Shown here: positions 53,686 through 62,176 of the stretch, piece after piece
Numbering within the stretch: the stretch's first letter is position 1
How the letters are laid out: each line of letters starts with the position of its first letter
Source: CAWCDJ01 sp963836015
GTDB lineage: Bacteria; Acidobacteriota; Terriglobia; Bryobacterales; Bryobacteraceae
DNA: 64,000 nucleotides
Direction of reading: 5' to 3'
Assembly: GCA_963836015.1 (NCBI GenBank)
Contig: CAWIIF010000010.1
Coordinates: forward strand, 62,001-126,000
Notes under the pieces: model-generated
What the model was told of the DNA's origin: nothing
Databases searched by the model: none
The model's input: the letters and a program-made list of their open reading frames with translations, nothing else
Program-made: the position numbers and the translations under genes

Positions 53686-54195
53686 TCAGCGCGCCGCCAG
53701 GTCTTCGAGGAAGATGCGCCGCGCCTCTTTGTAATCCTCGGGCAGCATGGGGCCGAGGGCGGCCGAACGCTCGGCGGCGGTCCGCTCCTCTCCGAAAGTC
53801 TGGTCGACCGCGCGGAATGCCAGCAGGCAGGCCTCCACCAGCTCCGGCGAATACGTGTCCGAGCCGTCGATCAACTGGTTGGCATGGGTGAGGATCGTCT
53901 CGGCCGCCGCGACCCGCGCGGGGGCTTCCGCGATCATCGCGCGGCGCTCCCCCAACTCCAGGTGAGGGCCGAAAGCGCCGACCAGCGACGACCACCGGTC
54001 GAGGACGATCAGCGCGCCGTAGCGGTGCGTATCGAGCGTCATTTCGTAGGCGAAGGCCGAGCCCTTGCCGCGGCCTTCGAGGCGCCGCAGCGCGAGGCCG
54101 GCCGCATTCAGCTCGCCCGCGAGCGAATCGACGAAAGCCGCGCAGCATCCCAGGAACTGCTGCTCGGAAATGCTCGGAAAGCGTGTAATCCGCAA
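53686..54195 (-). CDS. Hypothetical protein
   Basis: 169 residues from TTG 54195, six bases after the stop of the gene upstream; no ribosome site, so translational coupling is likely. No signal peptide or membrane segment. Sequence is Ala/Glu-rich and mostly helical with an internal strand part (AFAYEMTLDTHRYGALIVLDRW). No family recognised. It was most likely expressed with the 92-residue gene before it. The stop is four bases from the convergent DsbA-like gene. Confidence 0.6.
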   Translation of the reverse strand: MRITRFPSISEQQFLGCCAAFVDSLAGELNAAGLALRRLEGRGKGSAFAYEMTLDTHRYGALIVLDRWSSLVGAFGPHLELGERRAMIAEAPARVAAAETILTHANQLIDGSDTYSPELVEACLLAFRAVDQTFGEERTAAERSAALGPMLPEDYKEARRIFLEDLAAR

Positions 54196-54200
54196 GGTGG

Positions 54201-54479
54201 TCAGGCCAGGTGCTCGCCGAGCGCGCTCTCGATGTCTTGCGGGTCCAGGCGCTCGCCGTTGTTCAGGCGTGCCAGCAGGGAGCCGATAATTTCCTTGGCT
54301 TCGTCCTTGCGGAAGTTCTTGATGAACCCGTCGAAGAAATGCTCGCCGGCCATGGCGTGGTTGATCTCGGTTTCCTTGTTGTGGTCCTGCAGCTCGGTGA
54401 AATAAACCACTCGATACTTGCCGGTATACTCGGTTTCCCGGTAGATCTCGAACATCACCTTGTCGGCTTCGAAAAGCAT
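54201..54479 (-). CDS. Small hypothetical protein
   Basis: 92 residues, LFEADKVMFEIYRETEYTGK, VVYFTELQDHNKETEINHAM, then a charged helix (FIKNFRKDEAKEIIGSLLAR). Acidic N-terminus, no leader, no recognised domain. First gene of a two-gene unit with the hypothetical behind it. Its promoter region faces the isochorismatase-like gene, about 110 bases away. Confidence 0.65.
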   Translation of the reverse strand: MLFEADKVMFEIYRETEYTGKYRVVYFTELQDHNKETEINHAMAGEHFFDGFIKNFRKDEAKEIIGSLLARLNNGERLDPQDIESALGEHLA

Positions 54480-54586
54480 AGACTTCTATAGTGCCACAAG
54501 CCCTTGTCGCGGCGGCCGCGGGGCACCTCTTTTTCGACATACTGTATGGAGAGTCCCGGGGGCCACGGCGCACTCAGGAGGGCAGA

Positions 54587-55141
54587 ATGGAAGTGAACGA
54601 GTATCTGATGCCGGCGCTCAGCACCTTGAATACACAGGGCGAGCAGGCCGGCGTAGTAGTAATCGACGAGCCGGAAAGCTTCAGCGACCCGGCCTTGCTC
54701 GGACGGCAGGCCACCGTTTTAAGCCTCGCTTCGGCGAACCACTGGCCGGTCTGGTTTATTACCCTGAATGACGTTCCGCTGCATTCGAAGCTGCGAACTG
54801 CCGCGCAGGGTGCGGTCACATTCACAAAACCTCGAGGCAATGCGTTCGAAGTGGATGCATTCCGGCAGGCGGTCCGAACGGCTGCCGTACGCCGGTTGGT
54901 CGTGATGGGCCATGAATCCAACATGTGCGTGAAACTGACCGTCATGGGCGGCAAGTGGAACCCAAATGATCCTGGCGACAGCCCGACGTTAGGCGCCATC
55001 GGCTATGGATACGAGGTGTGGACGTGCCAGGGCGTTCTCAGCGGCGCACCTGCCAGTTGGAAGAGCGCGGCCACCCTGATTAAGTTCTACCAAGGGCTGA
55101 AAGCGCTGCCGCCGGCCCCCAGCCAACGGCTTCAGACATAA
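54587..55141 (+). CDS. Isochorismatase-family cysteine hydrolase
   Basis: 184 residues with the isochorismatase-like triad: Asp in VVVIDEPESF near residue 25, Lys in FTKPRGNAF and Cys in VMGHESNMCVKLTVMGG near 108. Members hydrolyse amides, vinyl ethers or nicotinamide-like compounds. The AGGAGGG site five bases before ATG 54587 favours this start over the earlier in-frame codon at 54491. The C-terminal part is slightly shorter than average. Substrate unknown. Confidence 0.78.
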   Translation: MEVNEYLMPALSTLNTQGEQAGVVVIDEPESFSDPALLGRQATVLSLASANHWPVWFITLNDVPLHSKLRTAAQGAVTFTKPRGNAFEVDAFRQAVRTAAVRRLVVMGHESNMCVKLTVMGGKWNPNDPGDSPTLGAIGYGYEVWTCQGVLSGAPASWKSAATLIKFYQGLKALPPAPSQRLQT

Positions 55142-55222
55142 GTCGGCGGCAATTTTGACATCAAGAGACAAGCGTTCGTGGCGGAAGTCATTGACTTCGC
55201 CCCCTTGGGTCGGCGTTACGTA

Positions 55223-55239
55223 CGGGCCCCGCGGGCCCG
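55223..55239. repeat. GC-rich hairpin behind the isochorismatase gene
   Basis: CGGGCCC, three-base loop, GGGCCCG, 82 bases after the stop codon, without a T-run. The remaining 198 bases of this gap show no gene. Confidence 0.5.
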
Positions 55240-55310
55240 ACGAAAGATGCCGCAAAGGATGAACGCTGCCCGGTACTAAGCCGAACTAGGCGTGGAGAAC
55301 CTCGCAGTTT

Positions 55311-55342
55311 CAAAACTGTTTTTGTAACAAAACTGTTTTTTG
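55311..55342. promoter_or_regulatory. AT-rich direct repeats before the sulfation operon
   Basis: CAAAACTGTTTTTG and CAAAACTGTTTTTTG with a 17-base period, flanked by CAGTTT and ACAGTAG that add partial dyad symmetry. The low GC content and position at the head of the operon suggest an operator or promoter; the binding protein is unknown. Confidence 0.45.
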
Positions 55343-56200
55343 ACAGTAGGGCGCGGCGTTGGTATTGTTGGTCGAGCTATTTCAGTAGCTGCGGGCCGAT
55401 TTGTGCATCCGGGAAAGCAAAACATTATCGTCCTGACCTCAGGTTTCACCGGCAGTTCCGCACTTGCCGGCTTTCTTGCCCAATCCGGATATTGGGCAGG
55501 AGAAACCACGTATAAAAAGGAATACGATACCTTTGAGAATGACCGGCTGATCGTCCTCAATCGGCGCCTCTTCCAGGAAATCGGATACGAAGGCGACCAC
55601 ACCACGGAATCCTCACCCGATGTCAAGGCTGATATCGCGGCGCTGTACGGAAGAATCGACGACGCTCCCTACAAGGACTTCATTGCGGAGTGCAACGAGC
55701 ACCGGCCGTGGGTTTGGAAAGACCCCCGACTATGGCTCACCTTTCACTACTGGCAAAACCTACTGGACCTGGATGATTGCCGTTTTCTGGTGCTGACCCG
55801 CAATCTCAACCAGGGCTGGTTGTCTACCAACCAGCGCGGCCACATCATCGGGTATCGGGCGTTCAAGACGCAGGAGACGCTGATCCGGGATTCCAACGTC
55901 GCCCTTCTCGAGAGTAGGAGACTGCCTTACCTCCACGTGACCTATGACGGTCTGATTGCGGATCCGGAAGTCTCCATCGCCCGAATCGGCGCGTTCCTGG
56001 AAGCAGAACTCTCGGTGGAAAGTCTGAAGGCGACCTACCACAAGCCCCTCTATCGGGCCCCCAGGGCGTCGGCTTTCAATTCCATCAAGGCAGTATTGAA
56101 ATACCTGAAGCACTATCCCCATCGCGTCGAAGCCCAGCGTCGAGCCGAAGGGAGGGTGGACGGCCAGCGTGCCAGTCAGAAGGTTAGGACGCAAAAGTGA
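55340..56200 (+). CDS. PAPS-dependent sulfotransferase
   Basis: Transfers sulfate from PAPS to an acceptor. The 286-residue product has the 5'-phosphosulfate loop in IIVLTSGFTGSSALAGFL (near residues 29-46) and the 3'-phosphate region CRFLVLTRNLNQGWLS near 155. No membrane helix. The TTG start at 55340 overlaps the AT-rich repeats; GTG 55402 (sequence HPGKQNIIVLTS) would begin closer to the first motif and may be correct. It heads an operon; cysD starts three bases after the stop. The acceptor is unknown. Confidence 0.82.
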   Translation: MTVGRGVGIVGRAISVAAGRFVHPGKQNIIVLTSGFTGSSALAGFLAQSGYWAGETTYKKEYDTFENDRLIVLNRRLFQEIGYEGDHTTESSPDVKADIAALYGRIDDAPYKDFIAECNEHRPWVWKDPRLWLTFHYWQNLLDLDDCRFLVLTRNLNQGWLSTNQRGHIIGYRAFKTQETLIRDSNVALLESRRLPYLHVTYDGLIADPEVSIARIGAFLEAELSVESLKATYHKPLYRAPRASAFNSIKAVLKYLKHYPHRVEAQRRAEGRVDGQRASQKVRTQK

Positions 56201-56203
56201 ACC

Positions 56204-57109
56204 ATGAGCCGATTCACACTGACTCACCTGCAAACATTGGAGGCTGAAAGCATCCACGTCCTCCGGGAGGTGATGGCAGAGTTTGCCCGGCCCGTGATGC
56301 TGTATTCCATCGGCAAAGACTCTTCCGTAATGGTCCGGCTGGCACAGAAAGCCTTCCACCCTGGCCCGATTCCGTTTCCACTGCTGCACATCGATACCAC
56401 TTACAAGTTCCCGGAGATGATCGCATTCCGGGACGACTTCGTCCGCGATATCGGGGCGCGCCTGACCGTCCACACGAATCGGAAAGCGATCGAAGATGGC
56501 GCCAGCCCGTTCAAGCTCGGAACCCAGAACTGCTGCGGTTTCCTAAAGACCCGCGCCTTGCTTGACGCTCTTGCCGAGGGCGGATATGACGCCGCCTTCG
56601 GTGGTGCCCGCCGCGATGAAGAGAAATCGCGGGCCAAGGAGAGGATCTTCTCATTCCGCGATCAATTCGGGCAATGGGATCCCAAGAATCAGCGCCCGGA
56701 GCTGTGGAGTCTGTATAACGGCCGGATCCATCAGGGCGAGACGATTCGCGTCTTCCCCCTCTCCAACTGGACTGAGCTGGAAGTCTGGCAGTATATCCAC
56801 CTGGAGAATATCCCGATTGTTCCCCTCTATTTCGCCAAGGAACGGCCCGTAGTAGTGCGAGGCGACTCCCTGCTGCCGATCGACCACGACCGGCCGCTCC
56901 TTCCAGGTGAACGACCGCAAATGGTGCGCTGCCGGATGCGGTCCCTCGGCTGTACCTACTGCACGGGAGCGATTCGCTCCGATGCCGACACTGTTCCCAA
57001 GATTATCGAGGAGCTCATGCTGTTCCGCAAATCGGAACGCGAGAACCGCGTGATCGATCATGACCAGGATGGCTCCATGGAAATCAAAAAGAGGGAAGGG
57101 TATTTTTGA
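56204..57109 (+). CDS. cysD: Sulfate adenylyltransferase subunit 2
   Basis: ATP pyrophosphatase subunit that forms adenosine phosphosulfate (APS) with CysN. The 301 residues include the PP-loop SIGKDSSVMVRLA near residue 37, LHIDTTYKFPEM, the CCGFLKTRAL segment, RRDEEKSRAKER and the C-terminal end characteristic of CysD (GCTYCTGAIRSDADT). Full length for the family. The stop codon is shared with the start of the next gene (TGATG). Confidence 0.95.
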   Translation: MSRFTLTHLQTLEAESIHVLREVMAEFARPVMLYSIGKDSSVMVRLAQKAFHPGPIPFPLLHIDTTYKFPEMIAFRDDFVRDIGARLTVHTNRKAIEDGASPFKLGTQNCCGFLKTRALLDALAEGGYDAAFGGARRDEEKSRAKERIFSFRDQFGQWDPKNQRPELWSLYNGRIHQGETIRVFPLSNWTELEVWQYIHLENIPIVPLYFAKERPVVVRGDSLLPIDHDRPLLPGERPQMVRCRMRSLGCTYCTGAIRSDADTVPKIIEELMLFRKSERENRVIDHDQDGSMEIKKREGYF

Positions 57110-59043
57110 TGCCGGCAGTCCACGGTGAACCGCACTCCCTCGTCAGCCCCGATCTCCAGAAGTTCATCCGGCACGACGAGGAGAAAGGTCTGCTCCGTCT
57201 TTCTACCGCCGGAAGCGTGGATGACGGTAAGAGCACTCTGATTGGGCGGCTCTTGTACGATTCGAACGGCGTTTACGAGGATCAACTCGCCTCCGTCCGG
57301 CAGTCCCCCATCAACCGCTCATCGGGCGCGTTCGACCTGGCCCTGCTTACGGATGGCCTGCGCGCCGAGCGCGAACAGGGCATCACAATTGACGTCGCAT
57401 ACCGGTACTTCTCCACGCCGCAGCGCAAGTTCATCATTGCCGATACGCCGGGCCATGAGCAGTACACGCGCAACATGGTCACCGGTGCCTCCACGTCGAA
57501 TCTGGCTCTCATTCTCGTGGATGCCCGTAAGGGCGTACTCCAACAATCGCGGCGGCATGCCTTCATTGCCTCGCTGCTCGGAATCCAGCATATTGTGGTA
57601 GCGGTCAACAAGATGGACCTGGTGGAGTACCAGCAGGAAGTCTTCGACGGCATCTGCGAGCAATTCACGGACTATGCCGCCCGCCTTCAGGCACCGGATC
57701 TCCATTTCATCCCCATCAGTGCGCTCAACGGTGACAATGTCGTTGAAAAGAGCGCCAACATGCCCTGGTTTGACGGTTCCAGCCTGCTGCACTACCTGGA
57801 AACCGTGCATGTTGCCAGCGACCGCAACCTTACGGAATTCCGCTTCCCGGTGCAGTACGTGGTGCGTCCGAACCTCGATTTCCGGGGTTATGCCGGTACC
57901 GTAGCCTCCGGCATCGTGCGGCCCGGCGATTCCCTGATGGTGCTGCCCAGCGGCCGCGCCACGCGCGTCAAGTCAATTGTCTCCTATGAAGGAGAGTTGA
58001 CCTACGCCTATCCGCCCATGTCCGTAACGGTCTGCCTGGAAGACGAAGTCGATGTCAGCCGCGGTGACATGCTGGCTCCCCCGTCTCACCTCCCGCATGC
58101 CGTGCGGCGCCTCGATGCCCGCCTCGTCTGGATGCACGACTGCGAACTCGAGATCGGCCGCAGCTATCTGCTCAAGCACACCACCCAGACTGTTCGCGCT
58201 ACCGTTGAGACCCTGCGCTACCGCGTCAATATCAACACGCTGGAGAGAGAGTCGGTTCCGGCACTGGGCTTGAACGACATCGGCGCTGTGGTGATCGAAA
58301 CTCAGAAACCGATCTTCTGCGATCCCTACCGCCGGAACCGGGTGACGGGCAGTTTCATCCTGATCGATCCCCTTACCAATGCCACGGTGGCGGCGGGTAT
58401 GGTTACCGGTAGGGAACCCGGCCCTGCCAAGGAATCGCACGAGGTGGCAGCGCGGGCGGCATCCTCTGCTCTCCCGGAATACGAATCTCGGCAACCGGCG
58501 GAACAGCCGGTGGTCCATCAGGGCTTCACGCTTTGGTTTACGGGACTCTCCGGTGCTGGGAAGAGCACCCTCTCGCGAATGTTTGCGGAGCGTTTGCAGG
58601 CCCGCTCTGCCAAGCTGGAACTGCTCGACGGCGATGTCGTCCGCGAGCGTCTTTCGAAAGGCCTCGGTTTCAGCAAAGAGGACCGCGACGAGAACATCCA
58701 CAGAATCGGCTACGTCTGCGAACTTCTTTCCCGCAATGGCGTGATCGCCGTTGCCGCCGCGATTTCGCCCTATCGGGCGACGCGCGAGGAACTGCGGTCG
58801 CGAATTCCAAACTTCATCGAAGTGTATGTCGAATGCCCCATCGAAGTCCTGGTGGCCCGCGATGCAAAAGGCCTGTACAAGAAGGCGCTCGCCGGAGAGA
58901 TCCGGCAATTCACCGGCATTTCCGACCCGTACGAGCCACCGCTGGCGCCCGAAATCGTGATTCACTCCGCTGTCGAAGACCCGGCCCAAAGCATCGAAAA
59001 GATCTTGGACGCATTGAAAGCGCTGGGGCTGATTTCCCTGTGA
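57109..59043 (+). CDS. cysNC: Sulfate adenylyltransferase subunit 1 / APS kinase fusion
   Basis: Bifunctional enzyme: the CysN GTPase drives APS synthesis and the CysC kinase phosphorylates APS to PAPS. In the 644-residue product the GTPase has G1 GSVDDGKST, G3 DTPGHEQYTRNM, G4 NKMD and beta-barrel domains II-III to about residue 430. After a linker, the CysC domain shows Walker A TGLSGAGKSTLS near 479, LDGDVVRERLSKGLGFSKED and RDAKGLYKKALAG. The same fusion is called NodQ in rhizobia. The next gene overlaps by four bases (GTGA). Confidence 0.95.
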   Translation: MPAVHGEPHSLVSPDLQKFIRHDEEKGLLRLSTAGSVDDGKSTLIGRLLYDSNGVYEDQLASVRQSPINRSSGAFDLALLTDGLRAEREQGITIDVAYRYFSTPQRKFIIADTPGHEQYTRNMVTGASTSNLALILVDARKGVLQQSRRHAFIASLLGIQHIVVAVNKMDLVEYQQEVFDGICEQFTDYAARLQAPDLHFIPISALNGDNVVEKSANMPWFDGSSLLHYLETVHVASDRNLTEFRFPVQYVVRPNLDFRGYAGTVASGIVRPGDSLMVLPSGRATRVKSIVSYEGELTYAYPPMSVTVCLEDEVDVSRGDMLAPPSHLPHAVRRLDARLVWMHDCELEIGRSYLLKHTTQTVRATVETLRYRVNINTLERESVPALGLNDIGAVVIETQKPIFCDPYRRNRVTGSFILIDPLTNATVAAGMVTGREPGPAKESHEVAARAASSALPEYESRQPAEQPVVHQGFTLWFTGLSGAGKSTLSRMFAERLQARSAKLELLDGDVVRERLSKGLGFSKEDRDENIHRIGYVCELLSRNGVIAVAAAISPYRATREELRSRIPNFIEVYVECPIEVLVARDAKGLYKKALAGEIRQFTGISDPYEPPLAPEIVIHSAVEDPAQSIEKILDALKALGLISL

Positions 59044-59903
59044 TCGACCTTCACACTCACACGCACGCTTCCGATGGCACTTTCTCACCTCCGGAGTTGG
59101 TGGAAGAGTCGCTACGGGCGGGCGTCCGCGTCCTGGGCATCACCGATCATGACACTTTCGCCGGACACGATGAGGCCGTGCCCTACGCGAGCGCCGCCGG
59201 CATCGAGCTGATCTGCGGAATTGAACTCTCCACGAAGCTCTATGGCAACCGCTCGGTACACCTCCTGGGATACTTCCTGGATGGCGGGCCCAGCCAGGAT
59301 TTTCGCGAGTGGATCCTCGACATGCAGGCGGCGCGCCGCGACCGCAATATCCGCCTTGCGGCGCGGCTTCGTCAGTTGGGATTCGACATCACCCTGGAAG
59401 AAGTGCAAGCTCGTGGCCGCGGCATGACCGCGCGGCCTCACTTCGCCCAAGTCATGCTGGAAAAGGGATACGTGACCTCCCTGCAACAGGCATTTGACGA
59501 ATACCTCGACGAGTCCGCTATCGGCTATGTCTACCGGCGGGAACCTCCGTTCGCAGAAGGGGTCCGGCGAATCCAGGACGCCGGAGGCATCACGTCACTG
59601 GCACATCCGGTGCGTGTGCCGGGCGATCTGACTACCGTCCTGCCGGAGCTATGTGCCGTCGGCTTGGACGCCATTGAGGTCTACCATAGCGATCATAGCC
59701 GTGACCAGACTGAGTTATTCCTCAGTCTGGCGGCACGCCACGGGCTGCTGATTACCGGCGGCTCCGACTTCCACGGTTCCGCCAAACCGGGAATCGCCTT
59801 GCGGACCGGGCGCGGGAATCTCGATATTCAGCACGGCCTTTGGGAAACGCTGCGATCTCAGGCGAGGCGGAAAAGCGCTACCGGATATACGGGGAACCAA
59901 TGA
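59040..59903 (+). CDS. PHP-domain phosphatase (TrpH/YciV-like), probable pAp phosphatase
   Basis: 287 residues with the PHP metal site: IDLHTHTHASDGTFSP (first ligands His5, His7), LGITDHDTFAG, ITSLAHPVRVPG and GGSDFHG near 243. TrpH/YciV relatives remove phosphate from 3',5'-bisphosphonucleosides such as pAp or trim 5' ends of RNA. Since sulfotransfer from PAPS yields pAp, and the gene is translationally coupled between cysNC and tauE (four-base overlaps both sides), clearing pAp is the likely role. GTG start at 59040. Confidence 0.85.
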   Translation: MIDLHTHTHASDGTFSPPELVEESLRAGVRVLGITDHDTFAGHDEAVPYASAAGIELICGIELSTKLYGNRSVHLLGYFLDGGPSQDFREWILDMQAARRDRNIRLAARLRQLGFDITLEEVQARGRGMTARPHFAQVMLEKGYVTSLQQAFDEYLDESAIGYVYRREPPFAEGVRRIQDAGGITSLAHPVRVPGDLTTVLPELCAVGLDAIEVYHSDHSRDQTELFLSLAARHGLLITGGSDFHGSAKPGIALRTGRGNLDIQHGLWETLRSQARRKSATGYTGNQ

Positions 59904-60664
59904 ACTTCCCTCTCGTCCTGATGAGTTTTTGCGTCGGAATCCTGATCGGACTGACGAGTATGGGCGGAGCCGCACTGATGGCTCCCTTCCTGATTCTGGT
60001 GGTCGGCGTGAAACCCGTTACGGCTGTCGGGACCGATCTGATCTATGGTGCCGTAGCGAAGATCGTGGGTGCGTGGGTGCATTTCAGGCAGGGCACCGTC
60101 GATTTACCCATGGTACGAAAGCTGGCGTCGGGAAGTGTTCCCGGGGGCCTCTTGGGCGTACTGTTGACCGTTTCGCTTCCGCGGTTCACTCATGACGCAG
60201 AGCGCTTCGAGCAGAAGGCCATTGGTACCCTGCTAGTGGTCGTGGCAATCCTCATCCTCACCCGCACACTGATTCGCACGACGCCCGCAACCACCTCTCC
60301 TCGATGGACCAAATTCCTGCGCAACGAAGGGACCGTAATCTGGGGCGCAATCGTCGGGTTCTGTGTGGGCGTCACCTCGGTCGGAAGCGGCTCCCTGCTG
60401 GCGCCGTTCCTGCTGATGATCTATCCGTCCAAAACAGCCAAAGTCGTGGGAACAGATGTATTCCACGCCGCGATCCTGGTCTCGCTAACAGGCATCGCTC
60501 ATGCCACTGTCGGAGAGGTGGAATGGAGTCTCATCCCGTCGTTGCTGGCGGGAGCCATTCCGGGAGTTGTCATCGGAAGCCGGATGACAGTATACATTCC
60601 CGCCCGGCCACTTCGCACCGGCTTGGCGGCCATGCTTCTTCTCATCGGAATCCGGATGCTCTGA
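59900..60664 (+). CDS. TauE/SafE family sulfite exporter-like permease
   Basis: 254-residue membrane protein with seven to eight hydrophobic helices arranged as two similar halves: LMSFCVGILIGLTSMGGAAL...PVTAVGTDLIYGAVAKIVGA and GAIVGFCVGVTSVGSGSLLAPF...AKVVGTDVFHAAIL. This paired GTD motif is the hallmark of TauE/SafE (DUF81) proteins, which are thought to move sulfite, sulfonates or sulfoacetate. ATGA overlap with the PHP gene makes it the last member of the sulfation operon. Direction and substrate are unproven. Confidence 0.87.
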   Translation: MNFPLVLMSFCVGILIGLTSMGGAALMAPFLILVVGVKPVTAVGTDLIYGAVAKIVGAWVHFRQGTVDLPMVRKLASGSVPGGLLGVLLTVSLPRFTHDAERFEQKAIGTLLVVVAILILTRTLIRTTPATTSPRWTKFLRNEGTVIWGAIVGFCVGVTSVGSGSLLAPFLLMIYPSKTAKVVGTDVFHAAILVSLTGIAHATVGEVEWSLIPSLLAGAIPGVVIGSRMTVYIPARPLRTGLAAMLLLIGIRML

Positions 60665-60675
60665 CGCCGGAAAGC

Positions 60676-60708
60676 AAGATAGCCACCGACTTCGACGGTG
60701 GCTATCTT
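60676..60708. terminator. Terminator of the sulfation operon (possibly bidirectional)
   Basis: Perfect 13-bp stem AAGATAGCCACCG / CGGTGGCTATCTT with a seven-base loop, 11 bases after the tauE-like stop; a pyrimidine-rich CTTCTC run follows on the + strand. It may also end tRNA-Leu transcription from the other side. Confidence 0.8.
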
Positions 60709-60740
60709 CTTCTCACTGTTTTGAACTGTTTTAGAATCTT

Positions 60741-60827
60741 TGGTGCGGATGAGAGGACTTGAACCTCCACTCCCTTGCGAGAACTAGAACCTGAATCTAG
60801 CGCGTCTGCCAATTCCGCCACATCCGC
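60741..60827 (-). tRNA. tRNA-Leu (CAG anticodon)
   Basis: 87 bases including an encoded CCA end. Acceptor stem GCGGATG pairs with CATCCGC; the anticodon loop TTCAGGT carries CAG; there is a long variable arm as in class II tRNAs; the T-arm reads GGTTCAAGTCC. It decodes CUG, the most used Leu codon in such a GC-rich genome. Confidence 0.95.
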
Positions 60828-60846
60828 ACAATCAGGTGGCGATTCC

Positions 60847-60875
60847 ATTGTTCCAAAAGGCGCTGGTGGAGTCAA
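60847..60875 (-). promoter_or_regulatory. tRNA-Leu promoter
   Basis: TTGACT, a 17-base spacer and AACAAT on the minus strand, 19 bases before the mature tRNA 5' end. The best -35/-10 pair in the window. Confidence 0.6.
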
Positions 60876-60876
60876 A

Positions 60877-60882
60877 TATAAT
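60877..60882 (+). promoter_or_regulatory. -10 box (TATAAT) before GH43
   Basis: Perfect TATAAT 14 bases before ATG 60897. It lies next to the tRNA-Leu -35 box on the other strand, so the two promoters share about 40 bases. Confidence 0.5.
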
Positions 60883-60896
60883 ACGGTCTGGCGACC

Positions 60897-61967
60897 ATGC
60901 TGCGCTTTTTTGCCGCCGTGCTTTGTCTGGCATCGAGCGGCCTCCACGCCCAGTCTCCGGCGACTCTCGACAATCCGCTGCTTCCCTCCGGACCCGACCC
61001 GTGGGTGACGTTCCGGGACGGCTTCTACTACTACATGAATACGACGGGGAACAGCCTGGCGATCCGCAAGACCCGCAGCATGGCGGCCCTCAATACGGCG
61101 GAGCGCAAGGTGGTCTGGCGGCCTCCCGCCGAGGGGCCTTATTCGCACGGCATCTGGGCGCCGGAGCTACACTACCTGCGCGGCAAGTGGTACATCTACT
61201 TTTCGGCGGATGCGGGCACCAACCTCACGCACCGCATCTGGGTGGTCGAAAATCCGTCGCCCGATCCGCTGGCGGGCGAGTGGACGCTGAAGGGCAAGGC
61301 CGCCGACCCTGCCGATCGATGGGCCATCGATGCCACCGTGTTCGAGAATGACGGCCGGCTTTACATGGTGTGGTCGGGATGGGAGGGCGGGGTCAACGGC
61401 GTTCAAAGCCTGTATATCGCGGAACTTTCGGATCCCTGGACGGTGAAGGGCCGGCGGGTACGGATCTCAACGCCCGAGTACCCGTGGGAGAAGATCGGCG
61501 ACCGCAGCATGAAGCGCAACCCCGAAGAGAGTCCCGGGGCGAACACCGGGGAGCCGCTGCACATCGACGTGAACGAAGGCCCCGAGATCCTGCGGCACGA
61601 CGGGCGCATTTTCCTGGTGTATTCCGCCAGCGCCTGCTGGACGGATTTCTACGAACTGGGGATGCTCACCGCAACGGCGGGAAGCGACCTACTCGACCCG
61701 CGCTCGTGGCAGAAGAGCCCGGCGCCGGTCTTCTGGCAATCGCCGGAGGCGCATGCGTACGGCCCGGGCCACAACAGCTTCTTCCAATCGCCCGACCGCA
61801 AGCAGGACTGGATTCTCTACCATGCCAACCCGGAACCGAACCAGGGTTGCGGAGGGCACCGCTCGCCGCGCGCGCAGCCCTTCACATGGAAGCCCGACGG
61901 CACGCCGGATTTCGGCCGGCCGGTTTCGATCTCGACACCGGTCCCGGCGCCCTCCGGCGGGAACTGA
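60897..61967 (+). CDS. GH43-family glycoside hydrolase
   Basis: Five-bladed beta-propeller glycosidase, typically an arabinofuranosidase or xylosidase, 356 residues with a signal peptide (RFFAAVLCLASSGLHA). The three catalytic acids appear in order: Asp in PSGPDPWVTFRDGFYYY, Asp in WAIDATVFENDGRLYMVW (pKa modulator) and Glu in VNEGPEILRHDGRIFLVY. Conserved GIWAPELHYLRGKWYIYFSA completes the pattern. Single gene; no binding module. Confidence 0.9.
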   Translation: MLRFFAAVLCLASSGLHAQSPATLDNPLLPSGPDPWVTFRDGFYYYMNTTGNSLAIRKTRSMAALNTAERKVVWRPPAEGPYSHGIWAPELHYLRGKWYIYFSADAGTNLTHRIWVVENPSPDPLAGEWTLKGKAADPADRWAIDATVFENDGRLYMVWSGWEGGVNGVQSLYIAELSDPWTVKGRRVRISTPEYPWEKIGDRSMKRNPEESPGANTGEPLHIDVNEGPEILRHDGRIFLVYSASACWTDFYELGMLTATAGSDLLDPRSWQKSPAPVFWQSPEAHAYGPGHNSFFQSPDRKQDWILYHANPEPNQGCGGHRSPRAQPFTWKPDGTPDFGRPVSISTPVPAPSGGN

Positions 61968-61972
61968 CCGGC

Positions 61973-62176
61973 TCAATGCATGGTGGCGGCGATGATCCAG
62001 CACAGCCCGAGGGCCACGGCCCCGGCGACGATCGCGGCGGCCACGTTCTTCTCTTCCACGATCTGCTTCCAAAGGTCGAAGGGAAAGAGGCGGGAGACGA
62101 TCGAGAAGGCCACGCCAAAAACAACAATGCCGAGGGCCGCGAAGATCAGGGCGTTGAGGATCGGGAGATCGGTCAT
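61973..62176 (-). CDS. DUF350-like small membrane protein
   Basis: 67 residues with two hydrophobic helices (ALIFAALGIVVFGVAFSIVS and VAAAIVAGAVALGLCWIIAA) and the intervening FPFDLWKQIVEEKNVAAA, matching the repeat unit of DUF350. Full DUF350 proteins have two such units, so this is a half-size version. It starts inside the stop of hypB (ATGA overlap), so the two are co-translated. Function unknown. Confidence 0.75.
   Translation of the reverse strand: MTDLPILNALIFAALGIVVFGVAFSIVSRLFPFDLWKQIVEEKNVAAAIVAGAVALGLCWIIAATMH

Noticed and set aside
53686..54573. Single 295-residue gene covering the two small hypotheticals
   Set aside because: The upstream third is antisense-like Arg-rich sequence overlapping the better supported 92-residue gene in another frame.
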